NCBI GenBank assembly: GCA_965216605.1
Contig: CBDCGG010000002.1
Span: 1 to 64,000 of the forward strand
Origin: JABAAW01 sp965216605
GTDB lineage: Bacteria > Pseudomonadota > Alphaproteobacteria > JABAAW01
Reading direction: 5' to 3'
Length of the DNA: 64,000 nt
The notes beneath the pieces were generated by a model, which searched no databases, was not told the DNA's origin, and worked only from the letters and a program-made list of their open reading frames with translations. A program made the translations under genes and the position numbers. This document shows positions 49,461-58,932 of the stretch, in pieces. Within the stretch, counting starts at the first letter, position 1. The number at the start of each line of letters is the position of its first letter.

Positions 49461-52400
49461 CTATCCCCCCTCCTGAGCAATACCTGCAAGAGCAATACCC
49501 GCAAGAGTGCGCGCAAAAGTCTCAGCCGCCTTAGTGCGCAATGTCGCGCTCCCCCCCAGCCGCACCCGCCACGAAAGGCTCTGATCCTTGCCCAAAGTCA
49601 GCTTCTTCTGCTGTCGCTCTATCAAAGCAAGCAGTTTTTGCGGCTTGGCAAAAACATTGTCCTTAAAACGTACGGTGATTCCCGCCTCCCCCGCCTCCAA
49701 CGATTCGATGTTTGCACGCGCCGCCTGCTCTTTAATGCGAAACAAGGCGAGCAAGTTATCTAACTCCTCAGGCACCGCGCCGAATCGATCTTGCAACTCC
49801 TCCCTGAAATCACGCCGCGCCGCCTCGTCCTCCAACAAGGCAAGCCTGCGATACAATGCCATGCGCAATCCCTCCTCCGCCACATAAGACGCAGGAATAA
49901 GAACAGGAATCCCCAAGGCTATACGAGTGTTCGTCGGAATATCCTCCTGCTGATCCTCCGTAGCATTGCCACTCTTTTTCTCTCGTATGGCTTGGCTCAA
50001 AAGCTTTCGATAGAGCTCGACCCCGACCTCGCGGATCTTTCCCGATTGCTCCTCGCCAAGTAAATTTCCCGCCCCCCGCATGTCAAGATCCTGCATAGAA
50101 ACACGCAATCCCGCACCCGCGCTGTCAAGCGTCTCCATAAGGTTCAGACGCTGCATGGCACTCTTCTGCTTTCGCGCATATTCAGGAATGCAGAAATAAC
50201 AATAGCCACGCAACTTGGCGCGCCCGACCCGCCCGCGCAACTGATAGAGCTGCGCCAAGCCGAATCGATGCGCATCCAAAATAATCATGGTGTTGGCACG
50301 AGGAATATCCAAACCCGCCTCGACGATGTTGGTCGCAAGCAAAAGATCGCACTCCCCGCCCAAGAAGGCACGCATGCGCTGCTCCAATTCAGCAGGAGGC
50401 AACCTGCCATGCGCAACAACAAGCCTTGCCTCAGGCGCAAGTCGCCGCAGCAAAGCCTCCGTGCGTTTCAGATCGGCGATGCGCGGCACGACACAAAAAG
50501 CCTGCCCCTCGCGCAACCGCTCGCGGCGCAAGGCTTCGCTCAAAGAGACCGCGTCGAAATCCAGCACGAAACTCCGCACATTCAAGCGATCGTAAGGCGC
50601 AGAAAGCAACGGCGACAAATCGCGCAAGCCCGACAGAGCCATGTTCAGCGAGCGCGGAATCGGCGTGGCACTCAGCGAGAGGATATGCGCGCAACTTTTT
50701 TTCCAACGCTCTTTCTGCTCGACGCCGAAGGACTGCTCCTCGTCGATGACGAGCAGTCCCAGTTTTGGCAGTGCGATACCCTTGGCGAGCGCGGCGTGCG
50801 TTCCGATCAACACTCCCAGTTCTCCGCGCTCGGCTTTTTTCTTTGTCTCGACTCGCTCCTTCGCGCTACGCAAACGCGATAGGATACCGATCGAGATATT
50901 TGCCGAAGCAGGCAGGCGTGCAAAACGCTGCTGGAACAAACGCGCGTGCTGCTCGGCGAGCAGGGTTGTGGGAGCGAGCATCAAAACTTGCGCGCCTTCG
51001 GCAGCGACGACGAAGGCTGCGCGCAGGGCGACTTCGGTCTTGCCGAAGCCCGCATCGCCGCACACCATACGATCCATGACGCGCCCTGATGCTAGGTCTT
51101 CGATGACATCGCGGATGGCGGATTGTTGGTCTTCGGTTTCCATATAGGGAAAGCCCATTTGGAAATCCTGCCACAAGCCCTCGCGGGGTTGATAGACGGG
51201 CGCGCGTTTTAGTTGTCGCTCTGCCATGGTGGCGATGAGTTTTTCTGCCAAGTCTTTAATGCGACGTTTGGCACGCGCTTTCCGAACAGCGAACAGCGTG
51301 CCGCCGAGTCGGTCGAGTTTCGGAGAGCCCTCGCCCTCGTCGCCGAAACGCGAGAGCGACTCCAAGCCCTCGACGGGCAGATAGAGCCGCTCGTCCCCGC
51401 CGTAGGCGATCGTGACGCAATCGTGCGGTGCGCCGTCTATTTCGATACATAGCAGCCCTTCGAACTTTCCGATGCCGTGTTCGTCATGGACGACTAGATC
51501 GCCCGCAGCAAGCGTACGCGCCTCTGCCAGCAATACTTCGAGCGGACGCGTACGCCTCCGTACGTGCGCGCCGTAGCGTTCGCCGAACAGCTCCGATTCG
51601 CTGACAAAGCAGAAGGAGGGCGAATCAAAACCCTGCCGCAACGACAAGGCAACCCCGCCTGGCACGCCCTCGCTCGCTCGTGTGAGTTCGGCATAGTCGC
51701 GGACAGGCTCTATGGGAACGGCGTTATCGCGCAGCCGCGTTGCCAGACGCGCCAGTGCCGATTCGGGATGCGCGGCAAACACATGACGTTTGCGCAGCAC
51801 GCGGGTGCGTAGATCCTCGTAGAGGCGCTCTTGGCTGAGCGCGAGGGCAAAGTCGGGACAAGGACGACCGCCGCAATCGAGCGACGGCAACAACCCCTCG
51901 ACCGACGCGGCAGGTGTAGGCGCGAGCGCGGGCGCACGATGCAGGCGCACGGTCGCGCGAAAGGTTGTGTTGGCAAACTGCTGCCATTCTTGCTCGGTCA
52001 AATAGAGCGTATTCGGCGGCAGGACAGCGCGAAAGTTGCCTTCTTCTTCTGTCTCGAATCTTTCTGTTTCTTTTTTACGGGCTTTTTCTGCTTCTTCGCG
52101 CAAGGTCAGGCGCGCTTGCGCGTGGTCGGCGATCGTTTCCAGTCGCAGCTTGCAAGCCTCGCGCGTCTCCTGTCCCAGCACGAGCAGGGTATCTTTGGGC
52201 AGGTGATCTTTGAGCGTGTGCATGCCATCGAAGAATAGGGGCAGAAGATGTTCGAAGCCGCTTGTGGGTTGCTCGGCTTCGGCGGCGGCAAAGAGGGGAT
52301 CGCGCGTTGCGAATTCCACGCCGAAGCGTTGGCGATAGCGGGCGCAAAACGCCTTCCAGCCTTCCGACGAGAGCGGGGCTTCGCAAGCCTGCAAGAGTCG

Positions 52401-53096
52401 CACTTGCCCGACTGCCTCGCTACTGCGTTGGGTTATTGCGTCGAAGCGTTTGACGGAGGCGACCTTGTCGCCGTCCAGATCGATCCTGAGCGGATGCGCT
52501 TCGTCGGGAGGAAAAACATCTACGAGGCTACCTCGCAAGGCAAAGTCGCCGGCTCGATGCACGACTTCTTCGCGCGTGTAGCCGTTGCGGATGGCGGCGG
52601 CGATGAAGGTGTGGCGATCGAAGGCTTGTCCGTCGCGCACGACGAGCGAGGGATTGGCTACGATGAACTCTTTCGGAACGACGCGCTGCAGGACAGCGGC
52701 GAGCGTTGTAAGGACGAACGCGGGGGCAGAAGATGGAGAGGGGGGGGTATTGGAATCGTCCAATTGTGACAGGCGATCGAGGCAGGCGAGGCGGGTTGCG
52801 ACATGTTCGCGCGAGGGGGAGACGCGATCGTAGGGCTGGCAGTCCCAGGGCGGATAGCAGAGATGTTCATATTGCGGTGCGAAGAAGGAGAGGGCTTCTG
52901 CTGTTTCGTTGAGCGCGCGCTCGTCGGCAGCGACGAAGAGCAGCGGCGAGCTAGGAGAGCCGTAGCGTTCGTAGAGGGCGCTCAGGACGGCGGCGGTCAT
53001 ACCGAAGGGAACGCCGCACAGGGGCAGTTGTTCTCCTGCGGCGAGGGGGGGCAGGCGGTCGATCAGCGAGGAGAGCAGGTCGGGTGTATCAGGCAT
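49461..53096 (-). CDS. mfd: transcription-repair coupling factor Mfd
   Basis: DNA translocase that removes stalled RNA polymerase and recruits UvrA. 1211 residues, near the family length. Order: UvrB-like N-terminal domains (PPWDCQPYDRVSPS), the RNA polymerase interaction domain (GDLVVHDEHGIGKFEGL), Walker A as MVCGDAGFGKTEVALRAAF, DEEQ box (VIDEEQSFG), then motif LSATPIPRSLNMAL and QLRGRVGR, and the C-terminal TRCF domain. The 3' end is strongly G/T-rich on the coding strand next to the tRNA-Asp. Overlaps sdhE by eight bases. Confidence 0.96.
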   Translation of the reverse strand: MPDTPDLLSSLIDRLPPLAAGEQLPLCGVPFGMTAAVLSALYERYGSPSSPLLFVAADERALNETAEALSFFAPQYEHLCYPPWDCQPYDRVSPSREHVATRLACLDRLSQLDDSNTPPSPSSAPAFVLTTLAAVLQRVVPKEFIVANPSLVVRDGQAFDRHTFIAAAIRNGYTREEVVHRAGDFALRGSLVDVFPPDEAHPLRIDLDGDKVASVKRFDAITQRSSEAVGQVRLLQACEAPLSSEGWKAFCARYRQRFGVEFATRDPLFAAAEAEQPTSGFEHLLPLFFDGMHTLKDHLPKDTLLVLGQETREACKLRLETIADHAQARLTLREEAEKARKKETERFETEEEGNFRAVLPPNTLYLTEQEWQQFANTTFRATVRLHRAPALAPTPAASVEGLLPSLDCGGRPCPDFALALSQERLYEDLRTRVLRKRHVFAAHPESALARLATRLRDNAVPIEPVRDYAELTRASEGVPGGVALSLRQGFDSPSFCFVSESELFGERYGAHVRRRTRPLEVLLAEARTLAAGDLVVHDEHGIGKFEGLLCIEIDGAPHDCVTIAYGGDERLYLPVEGLESLSRFGDEGEGSPKLDRLGGTLFAVRKARAKRRIKDLAEKLIATMAERQLKRAPVYQPREGLWQDFQMGFPYMETEDQQSAIRDVIEDLASGRVMDRMVCGDAGFGKTEVALRAAFVVAAEGAQVLMLAPTTLLAEQHARLFQQRFARLPASANISIGILSRLRSAKERVETKKKAERGELGVLIGTHAALAKGIALPKLGLLVIDEEQSFGVEQKERWKKSCAHILSLSATPIPRSLNMALSGLRDLSPLLSAPYDRLNVRSFVLDFDAVSLSEALRRERLREGQAFCVVPRIADLKRTEALLRRLAPEARLVVAHGRLPPAELEQRMRAFLGGECDLLLATNIVEAGLDIPRANTMIILDAHRFGLAQLYQLRGRVGRAKLRGYCYFCIPEYARKQKSAMQRLNLMETLDSAGAGLRVSMQDLDMRGAGNLLGEEQSGKIREVGVELYRKLLSQAIREKKSGNATEDQQEDIPTNTRIALGIPVLIPASYVAEEGLRMALYRRLALLEDEAARRDFREELQDRFGAVPEELDNLLALFRIKEQAARANIESLEAGEAGITVRFKDNVFAKPQKLLALIERQQKKLTLGKDQSLSWRVRLGGSATLRTKAAETFARTLAGIALAGIAQEGG

Positions 53097-53409
53097 TTCT
53101 TGTTTGCAAAAACTTTTTCAGGGCTTGCAGCAGTTCTTTTTCCTGCTTGTTTTTGGGGGGAATTTTGTCCCATAGCAAATCGAGCAGGTCTGGCTCGGTA
53201 TTTTCCAGCAGGGTTTCCAGCGCGGTCAGGCGTGCTTCGTCTAGGGAGTTATCGGAGGATTCATTGGCGGATTCATTGGCGAGGAGTGCTGAGACCCATG
53301 CGCCGTAGGTTGTATCGAGTTCGCGCATACCGCGATGGGTTGCGCGATAGAGCAGGCGTTTGCGGCGGAGCGCGAGCGAGTCGCTGGTAGTCAGAGAGGA
53401 GGCAATCAT
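53089..53409 (-). CDS. sdhE: FAD assembly factor SdhE (succinate dehydrogenase assembly)
   Basis: Small helical protein (DUF339) that promotes covalent flavinylation of SdhA. 106 residues with the diagnostic RRKRLLYRATHRGMRELD, where RGxxE at 26-30 is the functional motif, and LLDLLW in the last helix. An insertion ANESANESSDNS comes from a 12-bp tandem unit (about 53248-53285). Directly upstream of mfd, as usual in alphaproteobacteria. Confidence 0.92.
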   Translation of the reverse strand: MIASSLTTSDSLALRRKRLLYRATHRGMRELDTTYGAWVSALLANESANESSDNSLDEARLTALETLLENTEPDLLDLLWDKIPPKNKQEKELLQALKKFLQTRNA

Positions 53410-53782
53410 ATAGAGGAGGGGGGATTATGCATTTTGGAGGAGGAAAACGCAAGGCGTGCGCTTGTGCGCGTGGGGGGAGTTGCTCTACGGGCGCGAGTAA
53501 TTTTTACGGATGCAAAACAAACGCGCACAAAAGTACAAGCGGAACAGACACGCTCTACCGCGTTGCTGGTCGGCTTGCGCGTTTCTTTGAAACGCGCTTT
53601 TAAATAAGAGGCTACGCACTTTGCGCTTTGCGCAAAGTGCGTAGAAGGCACTTACGCGCCCGCTCGCGGCGCGCTTTTTGCGGGGGGCAAAGCCCCCCCA
53701 CGCCCCCACGCGCGCAAGCGCGCGTTCGTTTACTCGTCAATATACAAGTTCCGTTTTTTGGGACACTACCGCCACCCGCCAG
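53410..53782. repeat. 373-bp gene-free stretch with palindromic repeat modules
   Basis: No gene is supported here. From left to right: a G-rich segment; the box AATTTTTACGGATGCAAAAC (53499-53518); a GCG-rich stretch with inverted AAGCGCGTTTC-type arms; AATAAGAGGCTACGCA (53603-53618), then TTTGCGC/GCGCAAA palindrome and TGCGTAGAAGGC; a GGGGGGC / GCCCCCCC hairpin (about 53681-53700); and an extremely C-rich segment up to the folC stop. Modules are those of 45142-45215 in the opposite direction. Confidence 0.75.
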
Positions 53783-55126
53783 TCACTCCCCCAGAAGTCC
53801 CTCCCCCGCCAGCCACTCCCCCGCAAAGTACAACGACCCCGTAACAAGCAATCTTCTCGGCAAACTCCGATCCTCCGCCAATGCCCTGCAAGCCGCCCCG
53901 CAATCCAAAGCAGCCGTAAGAACCATCCCCCCCTCCCCCGCCCGCGCAACTAACTCCTCCGCCGTCAAAAAAGAACCCGTCTCATTTTCCATACCCCCAC
54001 AAGCAAACCCCCGCGCAATTTTTCCCACAAAAGGCTCGATAAACGAAAGCAAATCCTTGCCCCGCATCATCGCAAGAATCATACAATAAGCCCCCCCACC
54101 CCAATGCTCCCGCAAAGCACGAGCAACCGCACGAGCCGCATGCGGATTGTGCGCTCCGTCAAGACGCACCTCCCATTCCTCACCAAACCCCCTCGGCGAA
54201 ATACGCTGCAAACGCGCAGGCTGAGAAAAACTGGCAATCCCCCGCGACAACCCCCGCACCAATACCTCGCGCGAACACGCAACCTCCCCCCGCTCATGCA
54301 ACGCAAGCAAAACAACAGCCGCAAGCGCAGCATTGTCTCGCTGATGCCCCCCCAACGCACTAGGAGGAGGAAATAAAAACTCCTCCCCCGCCAACAAAGG
54401 CGCACAGCTATGAAAACGCAAGGAGAGACTCTCAGCTTCCTTGCTCTCCTCGCTTCCGATAGAAAAGTCGCGGTTTTGCAACAAACAAGGAATATCCAAG
54501 TCGCGCGCACGCTCCAACACCAGATCGTTGCAATGCTGGGCTGCCGAAACAAGCAAGCTGTCGGGTTTTGCAATGGCAATTTTTTCTCGCGTGATCGCTC
54601 GAATATCACTCCCCAAGAATTGAGCGTGGTCGAAATCGACAGGCGTGATAACAGCCGCGCGCGTTGTCTCTACCAAGTTCGTTGCATCCAACCTTCCGCC
54701 CAAGCCCGTCTCCAAGACAAGGAAATCCGCCGCCTCCTCAGCAAAGGCTAGAAATGCTGCGGCGGTGGTGATCTCGAAAAAGGTAATGCTCTGCTCGGCG
54801 TTGGCACGCTCAGCACGCTCCAAACAAGCCGCGAGCGTCGCGTCCCCAATCGAGCGCGCGTTGAAACGCATCCGCTCAGAAAAATGACAGAGGTGCGGCG
54901 AAATATAAGCTTGAGCCGACAACCCCGCCGCCAGCAAACTCGCCTCGATACAAGCGAGGGTCGAACCCTTGCCGTTCGTTCCCGCAATATGAATGACAGG
55001 CGACAAGCGCGCTTGCGGCGTATCGAGCGCACGCAAGAGGCGTGCACAACGCTCCAAAGAGAGATCGATCTTGCGCGGATGAAGGTTGCGCAAACGCTCC
55101 AGCAAGCGTTCCGAAACAGAGGTCAA
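53783..55126 (-). CDS. folC: bifunctional folylpolyglutamate/dihydrofolate synthase
   Basis: Adds glutamate to dihydropteroate and folates. Mur-ligase fold, 447 residues: IHIAGTNGKGSTLACIEA (P-loop), YISPHL, LETGLGGRLDATN, ITPVDFDHAQFLG and the C-terminal VRLDGAHNPHAARAVARAL. The 3' 500 bases have a G-rich coding strand toward the repeat region. accD lies 14 bp upstream and both are probably in the trpB-trpA-accD-folC unit. Confidence 0.95.
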   Translation of the reverse strand: MTSVSERLLERLRNLHPRKIDLSLERCARLLRALDTPQARLSPVIHIAGTNGKGSTLACIEASLLAAGLSAQAYISPHLCHFSERMRFNARSIGDATLAACLERAERANAEQSITFFEITTAAAFLAFAEEAADFLVLETGLGGRLDATNLVETTRAAVITPVDFDHAQFLGSDIRAITREKIAIAKPDSLLVSAAQHCNDLVLERARDLDIPCLLQNRDFSIGSEESKEAESLSLRFHSCAPLLAGEEFLFPPPSALGGHQRDNAALAAVVLLALHERGEVACSREVLVRGLSRGIASFSQPARLQRISPRGFGEEWEVRLDGAHNPHAARAVARALREHWGGGAYCMILAMMRGKDLLSFIEPFVGKIARGFACGGMENETGSFLTAEELVARAGEGGMVLTAALDCGAACRALAEDRSLPRRLLVTGSLYFAGEWLAGEGLLGE

Positions 55127-55140
55127 GGAAGACGGGCTCG

Positions 55141-56160
55141 TCAGTCGGCAGCAGCTTTGAGCTGATCGTCAGGCAGAGGTACAGGAACTCGTTCGGTAAG
55201 TTTGCGCCTCTTCTCCGCAAGCTTGTCCGGAAGTCTATCGGAGAGCCTATCCGAAAGCCCGTCCGAAAGTCCGTCAAGTCGGTCGAGACGCGCCTGCCCA
55301 TTTTTGGCGCAGATCAAGCGCAACAGCTGAGCGAGCGTGCGGCGTAGCATCCGTCTTTCGACAACTATATCGACGGTGCCATTCTCGCGCAAACACTCTG
55401 CCCGCTGAAAGCCCTCAGGCAGTTTCTCCCTAACCGTCTGTTCGATCACGCGAGGACCCGCAAACCCGATGCGCGCCCCCTTCTCGGCTATCTGAATGTC
55501 GCCCAGCATGCCGAAACTTGCGGTAACCCCGCCCATAGTCGGATCGGTGAGAATGACGATATAGGGCTGCTTCGATAAGCGAAACCGCTGCAACGCAGAG
55601 AGCGTGCGCGGCAGCTGCATCAGCGAGAAAGGACCTTCTTGCATACGCGCTCCTCCGCTGGCGGTGAGGCAGATGAGAGGCATAGTTTTTTCGATGGCGC
55701 GATCAACAGCGGCGATGAACCCGCTACCGACGGCGATACCCATCGAGCCGCCCATGAAGTCGAAGTTCAAGCCGACAAAGGCAACGGGCATACCTTGAAT
55801 GCGTCCCTCGGCGGCGATGACAGCGTCTTCTTCGCCCGTGCGTGCGCGCTGCTCTTTCAGCCTTTCGGTGTAGCGTTGCGAGTCGCGAAAGCGCAACGGA
55901 TCTTCAGGCGGCGAAGCGTAGGCGAGGCGTTGATAGCGTCCCTCGTCAAAAAGACTTTTCAGACGCGCCGTGAGCGGCATACGCACATGGTGACCGCAAT
56001 GCGGACAGACATAAGACCAATTCTCTAGATCGCGGCTGTAGAGCGTCTCGCTACAACCGTTGCACTTGCTCCAGAGCTTGCGCGCGCGAGCCTCTTCCTC
56101 GGAGCTTTCCCCCACGATCGCCTTGATGCGCGGGCGCACGATATCTTTTAACCACGACAT
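55141..56160 (-). CDS. accD: acetyl-CoA carboxylase carboxyltransferase subunit beta
   Basis: Carboxyltransferase beta subunit, makes malonyl-CoA with AccA. The zinc ribbon (CNGC ... CPHCGHH) and GARMQEGPFSLMQLPRT, TDPTMGGVTASFGMLGD, AGPRVIEQTVREKLPEGFQRAE are present. 339 residues. The C-terminus carries four-residue repeats (LSDG, LSDR) from a 12-bp tandem array (about 55222-55275). Start 56160 gives the standard MSWLKDIVRP. Two GGGGAATTTGTCCCC-type palindromes lie 43-77 bp upstream. Confidence 0.95.
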   Translation of the reverse strand: MSWLKDIVRPRIKAIVGESSEEEARARKLWSKCNGCSETLYSRDLENWSYVCPHCGHHVRMPLTARLKSLFDEGRYQRLAYASPPEDPLRFRDSQRYTERLKEQRARTGEEDAVIAAEGRIQGMPVAFVGLNFDFMGGSMGIAVGSGFIAAVDRAIEKTMPLICLTASGGARMQEGPFSLMQLPRTLSALQRFRLSKQPYIVILTDPTMGGVTASFGMLGDIQIAEKGARIGFAGPRVIEQTVREKLPEGFQRAECLRENGTVDIVVERRMLRRTLAQLLRLICAKNGQARLDRLDGLSDGLSDRLSDRLPDKLAEKRRKLTERVPVPLPDDQLKAAAD

Positions 56161-56203
56161 GGAAAGGCAACCCTGCGCCTCCTTTATGTTCTTGGCAAAT
56201 TTC

Positions 56204-56237
56204 AGGGACAAATTCCCCTTGGGGACAAATTCCCCTT
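56204..56237. repeat. two 17-bp palindromic units upstream of accD
   Basis: Two head-to-tail copies of a unit ending GGGACAAATTCCCCTT, the inverse of the central unit at 10646-10662 (GGGGAATTTGTCCCCAA). Both clusters stand just upstream of a minus-strand envelope or lipid gene. Could be a shared operator or a remnant of the repeat family. Confidence 0.75.
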
Positions 56238-56267
56238 TGACACTATAGCGCATCGATGCTCGCCAAG

Positions 56268-56320
56268 TCAATAATCTTGGTCAATCATCTTGGTCAATAA
56301 TCTTGGGTCAATAATTTAGG
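56268..56320. repeat. 13-bp tandem array after trpA
   Basis: Four copies of TCAATAATCTTGG with single changes and one extra G (56268-56280, 56281-56293, 56294-56306, 56308-56320) fill the spacer between trpA and the accD leader. The last copy touches the trpA stop. Non-coding, period not a multiple of three. Confidence 0.9.
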
Positions 56321-57145
56321 TCAAGCAGTTTTCAATCCTTGTTGCAATTCTTGCAGTTTTTTTTGTACGCGCCGTACCGCTTCATCACAAGAGGTACTTT
56401 GCGCCACCTCTGCGACGAATGCAGATCCTACGACGACTCCGTCGAAGTGTCGTGCGACCCTTGCCACTTGCTCTTTGTCTCGAACGCCGAAGCCTGCGAG
56501 CAAGGGCAGTTTTGTGTGTCGTCGCAGGCGTTGCGCGAGCTCTTTGAGCTGTTTCTCGTCTGCTTGCTTTTTTCCCGTTGTGCCTGCCACCGAGACGACA
56601 TAGAGAAAACCTTGAGCCTCGGCACAAATCGTCTTGAGCCTCTTGTCGTCGGAAGTAGGGGTTACCAAGCGCACGAGCGCGATATCTTTTTTTGTCAGCA
56701 ATGCCCTGCATTCTGCGTCTTCTTCGGGCGGCAGATCGACGAGGATCACGCCGTCGATGCCGCTCGCGCTCGCCTGCTCGGCGAAGACGGGAAGCGAGAA
56801 TCGATAGACGGGATTAGCGTATCCCATCAAGACGATCGGCAGATCGGGTTTTTTCTCTCTGAGCGCTCGTGCGATGCGCAAAACATCTTGGAGCGTCGTT
56901 CCTTGCGCCAAGGCACGAGCAGAAGATTTTTGTATGGTCTCGCCGTCGGCTACGGGGTCGGAGAAGGGCATGCCGATCTCAAGCAGATCGACCCCTTCCA
57001 AACTTTCTAATAGCTGCTGCGAGCAGGCTAGCGACGGATCGCCTGCCGTCAGAAAGACGCTGAAGGCGCAACGGCTTTGTGCGCGCAAGTCTTGAAAACA
57101 ACGCTCTAGGCGCGTCGTGCTTGGAGACTCCACGGGTTGTTTCAT
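56321..57145 (-). CDS. trpA: tryptophan synthase alpha subunit
   Basis: Cleaves indole-glycerol phosphate to indole. TIM barrel of 274 residues: FVFLTAGDPSL-type VFLTAGDPSLACS, LLEIGMPFSDPVADG with catalytic Glu, VILVDLPPEED, LYVVSVAGTTG and AGFGVRDKEQV. ATG 57145 would, before a one-base loss in trpB, have overlapped the trpB stop as ATGA. Now trpB reads 167 bases into it in another frame. Confidence 0.95.
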   Translation of the reverse strand: MKQPVESPSTTRLERCFQDLRAQSRCAFSVFLTAGDPSLACSQQLLESLEGVDLLEIGMPFSDPVADGETIQKSSARALAQGTTLQDVLRIARALREKKPDLPIVLMGYANPVYRFSLPVFAEQASASGIDGVILVDLPPEEDAECRALLTKKDIALVRLVTPTSDDKRLKTICAEAQGFLYVVSVAGTTGKKQADEKQLKELAQRLRRHTKLPLLAGFGVRDKEQVARVARHFDGVVVGSAFVAEVAQSTSCDEAVRRVQKKLQELQQGLKTA

Positions 57146-58448
57146 GCTTTAAGAATTTTCTCTTGAAGAGTTTTCTCTTGAAGATTTTCTCTTGAAGAGT
57201 TTCTTCTTGCTCGACGATCGACTCCCCACGCGCGCGTGCGACGGTGAAGATATCCTTGTCGCCGCGTCCGCATAGGTTGAGGACGATCAGCGCGTCTTTG
57301 GGCTTAGTGGGGGCGCGCTCGATGACGGCGGCGAGCGCGTGCGAGGGTTCGAGTGCGGGAATGATTCCTTCGAGTTTTGCGCAGAGATCGAATGCGTCCA
57401 ACGCTTGTCTGTCCGTTACCGCGACATACTCGACGCGCCCGCTGTCTTTAAGAAAGGCGTGTTCAGGCCCCACGCCCGGATAGTCTAGCCCTGCCGAGAT
57501 GGAATGCGCCTCTTGGATCTGCCCGTGCGCGTCTTGCAATACATAGCTCATGCTGCCGTGCAGGATTCCCTTTGCGCCTTGCGTCAGGGTCGCGGCGTGC
57601 TGATTTGTCTGGGTGCCTTTTCCCGCCGCCTCGACACCGAGCATGCTCACCTTGCTCTCGTCCAAAAAGGGATGGAAGAGTCCCAAGGCGTTGGAGCCGC
57701 CGCCGACGCTGGCGACCAACAAATCGGGCAACCTTCCTTCTGCCTCCATGAGTTGCGCACGCGTCTCGCGTCCGATAACGGCTTGCAGGTCGCGCACCAT
57801 TTCGGGGTAGGGATGCGGGCCGGCGACCGAACCGATCAGATAATAGCTGTCCTCGACATTGCTCACCCAGTCTCGCAACGCTTCGTTCATGGCATCCTTG
57901 AGGCTGGCAGAGCCGCTGGTGCAAGGCACAACCTCGCAGCCCAAAAGACGCATGCGATAGACATTCGGCGATTGACGCTCGATATCCTTCGCTCCCATAT
58001 AGACGACGCACGGCAAGCCGAAGCGGGCGCACACCGAGGCGGTAGCAACGCCGTGCTGTCCTGCTCCTGTCTCGGCGATAATGCGCCGCTTGCCCATGCG
58101 TTTCGCCAGCAGAATTTGCCCTAGGCAGTTGTTGATCTTGTGCGCGCCGGTGTGGTTGAGTTCGTCGCGTTTGAAATAAATTTTCGCACCTCCCAGATGC
58201 TCGGTCATTCGCTCGGCAAAGTACAGAGGGCTTGGTCTGCCGATATAGTGGCGCGAGAAATGATCGAGAGCCTCAAGGTAGCCTGCGTCTGCGCTTGCCT
58301 CGCGCCATGCTGTCTCCAGATCAAGGACGAGCGGCATGAGAGTCTCAGGCATGTAGCGTCCGCCGAAGTCGCCAAATCTGCCTTCGGGGTTGGGAAGGCT
58401 GTTCGCGCGCTCAGAGCGGGGAGCAGAAGTCGGGGAAGCAACAGACAC
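56979..58448 (-). CDS. trpB: tryptophan synthase beta subunit, frameshifted at its 3' end
   Basis: PLP enzyme joining indole and serine. GRFGDFGGRYMPETLMP, HTGAHKINN (PLP Lys), ETGAGQHG, GGGSNA and LNLCGRGDKD are conserved. The normal protein ends soon after the last motif (about residue 405). Here three 15-bp CAAGAGAAAACTCTT-type units follow, the middle one lacking a base (57171-57184). With that base restored the frame would stop at TGA overlapping the trpA ATG. As it stands the protein gains about 65 unrelated residues to reach 489. trpF is absent upstream. Confidence 0.93.
   Translation of the reverse strand: MSVASPTSAPRSERANSLPNPEGRFGDFGGRYMPETLMPLVLDLETAWREASADAGYLEALDHFSRHYIGRPSPLYFAERMTEHLGGAKIYFKRDELNHTGAHKINNCLGQILLAKRMGKRRIIAETGAGQHGVATASVCARFGLPCVVYMGAKDIERQSPNVYRMRLLGCEVVPCTSGSASLKDAMNEALRDWVSNVEDSYYLIGSVAGPHPYPEMVRDLQAVIGRETRAQLMEAEGRLPDLLVASVGGGSNALGLFHPFLDESKVSMLGVEAAGKGTQTNQHAATLTQGAKGILHGSMSYVLQDAHGQIQEAHSISAGLDYPGVGPEHAFLKDSGRVEYVAVTDRQALDAFDLCAKLEGIIPALEPSHALAAVIERAPTKPKDALIVLNLCGRGDKDIFTVARARGESIVEQEETLQEKIFKRKLFKRKFLKHETTRGVSKHDAPRALFSRLARTKPLRLQRLSDGRRSVASLLAAAIRKFGRGRSA
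57156..57199. repeat. 15/14/15-bp tandem repeat at the trpB-trpA junction
   Basis: Units 57156-57170 (15), 57171-57184 (14) and 57185-57199 (15) of TTTTCTCTTGAAGAG. The short middle copy explains the loss of the natural trpB stop. Confidence 0.92.
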
Positions 58449-58593
58449 AATTTCTATTTCCTGATTGCAAAATTCAGAGCTTGTAAGAAGCGAGTGATCA
58501 CTCTATCATGGGCTTGCGTTCAGGGGGTTGTGTTTTCGTGCAACGTCGGCAAATTTTGTCGTGTGTATAACTTTTTAGAATATAGGAGGGGTT

Positions 58594-58917
58594 ATGTTTA
58601 TCGTTCGTATTGTTTTGGATTTGCTGGCATTGGCGTTAGTTATCCTTGCGTTGTCGGTCTTTGGTTTGGGGGGTCTTCTGTATCTTGCGGAGAGTGATTT
58701 GACGCTACCGTTGGGCGAGTTATGGTTTTCGCATTTGCCGACGGGTCTTAACTTGACGCAGGCGATTGTGCAGCGTTATTTGACGCCGAAGATGTGGGAG
58801 ATTGTTTTTGTTCCTGTTTTGTTGATGCCGGCATGGAAGGGCATGGCGGTGACGGGGGGCGTTTGTTTCTTGGTGAGCGCAGTCTTGCGGCAGATCGCGG
58901 CATGGATGCATCGCTGA
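58594..58917 (+). CDS. small membrane protein of unknown function
   Basis: 107 residues with two clear hydrophobic segments (about 5-32 and 70-100) and a short loop with LGELWFSHLPTGLNLTQAIVQ. AGGAGGGG stands directly before ATG 58594, a strong ribosome-binding site, which supports translation. I do not recognise a family. Divergent from trpB; the gap (58449-58593) has no clear structure. The conserved Trp and Pro pattern in the loop is suited to a lipid-facing role, but that is a guess. Confidence 0.65.
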   Translation: MFIVRIVLDLLALALVILALSVFGLGGLLYLAESDLTLPLGELWFSHLPTGLNLTQAIVQRYLTPKMWEIVFVPVLLMPAWKGMAVTGGVCFLVSAVLRQIAAWMHR

Positions 58918-58932
58918 GGCGCGCTCCGTGGG

